Positions 61,731-64,000 of a stretch of DNA of 64,000 bases are shown here, piece by piece. How positions within the stretch are numbered: the first letter of the stretch is position 1; each line of letters opens with the position of its first letter. Origin of the DNA: Parahaliea aestuarii (GTDB lineage Bacteria > Pseudomonadota > Gammaproteobacteria > Pseudomonadales > Halieaceae); NCBI RefSeq assembly GCF_008064635.1, contig NZ_VRYZ01000001.1, forward strand, positions 868,001-932,000, in the 5' to 3' direction. The notes beneath the pieces were generated by a model. That model did no database searches. It was not told where the DNA came from and saw nothing but the letters and a program-made list of their open reading frames with translations. A program made the translations under genes and the position numbers.

Positions 61731-63110
61731 TTATTCCAGTACCCGCACCCGGAAACTCCGCCCCTTCACTTTGCCCCGCCCCAGCTTGTCCAGCGCCGTG
61801 TCCACCTCACTGCGCCGCACAGCAACGCAGGACCAGTTGTCGTAGAGAGTGATTTTGCCGACCTGTTTGCCGTCCAGACCGTTCTCGCTGGTCAGGGCAC
61901 CGAGGATATCGCCGGGCCGCAGCTTTTGCTTTTTGCCAGCGCCGATTTCCAGGCTCACCATCGGCGGCTTGTAGCCCGGAGTTTTCAGCAGGGTGTGGGG
62001 CGGCAGGGGCACAGGGTCGATGGACTGGTCCAGCAGGGCTTCCAGTTTCGCCAGTTTGTGGCTTTCCTTGTCACTGAACAGCGTGCCGGCGAAACCGCTG
62101 CTGCCGGCGCGACCGGTGCGACCGATGCGGTGCACGTAGACCTCAAGGTCGCGCGGAATGTGGTAGTTGATCACCATGTCGAGCGCGTCGATATCCAGGC
62201 CGCGTGCGGCGACATCGGTGGCGACCAGTACCGAGATGCTCTTGTTGGCGAATTGCACCAGGATACGGTGCCGGTCGCGCTGCTCCAGGTCCCCGTGCAG
62301 GGCCAGGGCACTGAAGCCGTGGCGGGCCAGATCTCTGGCCACCTCGGCGCATTCGATCTTGGTATTGCAGAACACCACCGCCGAGTCCGGTCGCTGTTGC
62401 AACAGTAACAGGCGCACGGCAGAGGTACGTTCGCTGTCCTGCACGGGGTAAAACACCTGCGCAATGCTGCTGCTGTCGTGGGTGGACTCCATCTGCACCC
62501 GCTCCGGCGCCTGCATCACCCGCTGCGCAATAGCCTCGATCCCGGAGGGGAAGGTGGCGCTGAACAGCAGCGTCTGCCGCTCTGACGGCAGGTATTCGAG
62601 GATGGCGTCCAGCGAGGGCTGGAAGCCCATGTCGAGCATGCGGTCCGCCTCGTCCAGCACCAGGGTGGTGAGCGCATCGAATTGCAGGGTGCCTTTGACC
62701 AGGTGTTCCTCAATGCGCCCCGGGGTGCCGACGATGATGTGCGCACCGTGCTCGAGTGAGCCGATCTGCGGTCCCATGGGCATGCCGCCGCACAGGGTCA
62801 ACACCTTGATATTGTGGATGCCGCGCCCGAGGCGGCGAATTTCCTTCGCCACCTGATCCGCCAGTTCCCGGGTCGGACACAGCACCAGCGCCTGCGCGGC
62901 AAAGCGTTTGACGTCGAGCTTCTGCAGCAGGCCCAGGCCAAAGGCGGCGGTCTTTCCCGAGCCGGTCTTGCCCTGGCCGATCACATCGCGCCCGGCCAGT
63001 ATGAGTGGCAGGCTGCCAGCCTGGATCGGGGTCATATTGTGGTAGTCCAGCGTGGCCAGGTTGGCCAGCAGGTCGGCGTTGAGACCGAGAGAGCTGAAAG
63101 CAGTGGTCAC
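61731..63110 (-). CDS. dbpA: ATP-dependent RNA helicase DbpA
   Basis: A 459-residue DEAD-box helicase with Q motif MTPIQAGSLP, Walker A GQGKTGSGKTAAF, DEAD (VLDEADRM), SAT (FSATF) and HRIGRTGRAG. The C-terminal domain (about 385-459) is the RRM-like DbpA domain that binds hairpin 92 of 23S rRNA, including KVGKITLYDNWSCVAV. It takes part in late 50S assembly. It is a single gene beside the bacteriocin locus. Confidence 0.95.
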   Translation of the reverse strand: MTTAFSSLGLNADLLANLATLDYHNMTPIQAGSLPLILAGRDVIGQGKTGSGKTAAFGLGLLQKLDVKRFAAQALVLCPTRELADQVAKEIRRLGRGIHNIKVLTLCGGMPMGPQIGSLEHGAHIIVGTPGRIEEHLVKGTLQFDALTTLVLDEADRMLDMGFQPSLDAILEYLPSERQTLLFSATFPSGIEAIAQRVMQAPERVQMESTHDSSSIAQVFYPVQDSERTSAVRLLLLQQRPDSAVVFCNTKIECAEVARDLARHGFSALALHGDLEQRDRHRILVQFANKSISVLVATDVAARGLDIDALDMVINYHIPRDLEVYVHRIGRTGRAGSSGFAGTLFSDKESHKLAKLEALLDQSIDPVPLPPHTLLKTPGYKPPMVSLEIGAGKKQKLRPGDILGALTSENGLDGKQVGKITLYDNWSCVAVRRSEVDTALDKLGRGKVKGRSFRVRVLE

Positions 63111-63234
63111 GGGCGGGTGTCCTTGGGAGGAAAATTGTCAGACCTGGCATGATAGCCGAAGGCTGAAGGTGCGGCGGCAAGGCGGTGACCGGCCGCGGTC
63201 AGCGTGCGGCGGGAGTGGTGAAAGAGACAGCCAG

Positions 63235-63272
63235 AAAAAAGCCCCGAAGATCTTTGATCTTCGGGGCTTTTC
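63235..63272. terminator. bidirectional terminator downstream of the tRNA 3' end
   Basis: GCCCCGAAGATC, TTT, GATCTTCGGGGC (63241-63267), a perfect 12-bp stem with A6 before and T4 after. On the minus strand it directly follows the tRNA-Asn 3' part, so it was probably the tRNA gene's terminator. Confidence 0.9.
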
Positions 63273-63278
63273 TTCAAT

Positions 63279-63324
63279 TGGCTCCGCCTGCTGGGCTCGA
63301 ACCAGCGACCCATTGATTAACAGT
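63279..63324 (-). tRNA. partial tRNA-Asn (3' part), attachment site of an integrative element
   Basis: On the minus strand: anticodon loop CTGTTAA (anticodon GTT), variable region, a perfect T arm GCTGG-TTCGAGC-CCAGC, acceptor half AGGCGGA and GCCA at the end. The 5' half (acceptor TCCGCCT and D arm) is absent on the other side; the sequence there turns into element DNA. An adjacent integrase gene makes this the att junction of an element extending to the right, with the intact tRNA expected at its far end. Confidence 0.75.
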
Positions 63325-63349
63325 CATTTTGCATCCCTGATTGAGAGGC

Positions 63350-63478
63350 TTGTCACAGCAGGGTGTTTCTCTTCAAGGCCAGTAAATACTCGGTCTTTGA
63401 GCGGACATTAAATGACATTGACTGCCAGTAAGTTGCCACCTACACTGTGACAATACTGTAACAAGCCTATTTGTCACA
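63350..63478. repeat. short repeats between att site and integrase gene
   Basis: TTGTCACA occurs at 63350-63357 and 63471-63478, and inverted as TGTGACAA at 63446-63453. GCCAGTAA occurs at 63378-63385 and 63424-63431. Clusters like this next to an att core are typical of integrase arm sites or of a regulator site of the int gene. Confidence 0.5.
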
Positions 63479-64000
63479 TGCCGACCCTTAGTGAAAAGTT
63501 GATCAAATCTCTGCCGGCGCCGGCCAGTGGCAGTCGCATCATCTTCGATGATCACCGCGACGCGCCCAAGGGATTTGGCCTGAAACTGACGAAGGCCGGA
63601 GGCAAATCATTTATTTTGCGATATTTTCACAAATCCAGTGGTAAGGATCGGCAGCTCACCATCGGGAAGTGGCCCACCTGGTCACTGGCGGCGGCTCGCG
63701 ACAAGGCTGAGGACTTCAAGCGGGAGACGGACGGAGGGAAAGACATCCTCGAGGAACGTCGCGCCGAGCGCCGGAGGCCGAAGCTGGGGCCGGCGATGGA
63801 CGAATACTGTACCCAATTGATTGATCCGCTGGCGAGTGGGGCCCAGGTACGGTCGATGCTCGAGCGCTACCTGGTCAAACCTGTTGGCCCAAAAACCAAG
63901 CTAACTGAAATACGCCGCTCTGACGTGCGGGCTGAAGTCCAGAAGCTGGCGAAGAAACACCCCCGGCAGGCTGCCCTACTGCTCTCCTACTCCAAGAGCT
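63478..64000 (+). CDS. tyrosine-type integrase, N-terminal part (runs off the window)
   Basis: ATG 63478 opens a frame of 174 codons without a stop up to the window end. The start (LSEKLIKSLPAPASG, then APKGFGLKLTKAGGKSF and LTIGKWPTWSLAAARDKA) is the arm-type DNA-binding domain of phage/island integrases (DUF4102-like). It is followed by the beginning of the core-binding SAM-like domain. The catalytic tyrosine domain would lie outside. Its position 154 bases from the tRNA-Asn fragment is as expected for an island integrase. It should catalyse integration and excision at that site. Confidence 0.85.
   Translation, partial: MPTLSEKLIKSLPAPASGSRIIFDDHRDAPKGFGLKLTKAGGKSFILRYFHKSSGKDRQLTIGKWPTWSLAAARDKAEDFKRETDGGKDILEERRAERRRPKLGPAMDEYCTQLIDPLASGAQVRSMLERYLVKPVGPKTKLTEIRRSDVRAEVQKLAKKHPRQAALLLSYSKS

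Noticed and set aside
1-64000. CRISPR arrays, rRNA genes and insertion sequences
   Set aside because: No repeat-spacer pattern, no rRNA sequence and no transposase were seen; the only mobile element sign is the integrase at the right end.

Overview
The window looks like a chromosomal segment of a high-GC marine gammaproteobacterium, most like the Halieaceae/Cellvibrionales group. The reasons are the core order mtaD-ubiG-gph-yciK divergent from gyrA-serC-pheA-tyrA-aroA-cmk-rpsA-ihfB-lapA-lapB-pyrF, plus many TonB receptors, Rieske oxygenases and DUF3604 proteins. The assignment is by gene content and order only; no search was run.

Positions 1-30077 are an accessory catabolic island for a hydrophobic cyclic compound (steroid, terpenoid or aromatic-like; inferred). 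It holds two Rieske oxygenase alpha subunits, a Rieske-type and an adrenodoxin-type ferredoxin, a Tat-type 3-ketosteroid-dehydrogenase-like flavoprotein, a GMC oxidoreductase, three CurA-like medium-chain reductases, five SDRs, SnoaL/NTF2-like proteins (one a tandem fusion), two DUF3604 proteins, a DUF1254 protein, two TonB-dependent receptors, a TetR regulator and a wax ester synthase/DGAT-like acyltransferase. Seven copies of one palindrome (core CArT-N4-AyTG between A- and T-tracts) lie in the intergenic regions. At several promoters the palindrome overlaps the -35 box, so the island appears to be one regulon, possibly under the encoded TetR.

Positions 30133-47080 are conserved housekeeping genes: ubiquinone synthesis, phosphoglycolate phosphatase, deaminase, gyrase A, serine and aromatic amino-acid synthesis, CMP kinase, ribosomal protein S1, IHF-beta, LapA/LapB, OMP decarboxylase and a ComEA-like protein. 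Positions 47161-51207 carry a three-gene surface-polysaccharide module (epimerase, WecA/WbpL-like initiating transferase, WbpM-like dehydratase) in the position where pseudomonads carry their O-antigen locus. A DHH phosphoesterase, a LysR regulator, a DUF502 protein and an unusual pseudo-glycosidase/LPS-kinase fusion follow.

Positions 57164-61612 form a bacteriocin (class II microcin-like) locus: HlyD-type adaptor, peptidase-containing ABC exporter, a four-helix membrane protein, a double-glycine precursor of 85 residues with its own promoter and leader hairpins, and a 57-residue two-helix candidate immunity protein. dbpA follows. The window ends at the edge of an integrative element: the 3' part of a tRNA-Asn gene with its terminator, then repeat sequences and the start of a tyrosine integrase gene running off the end.
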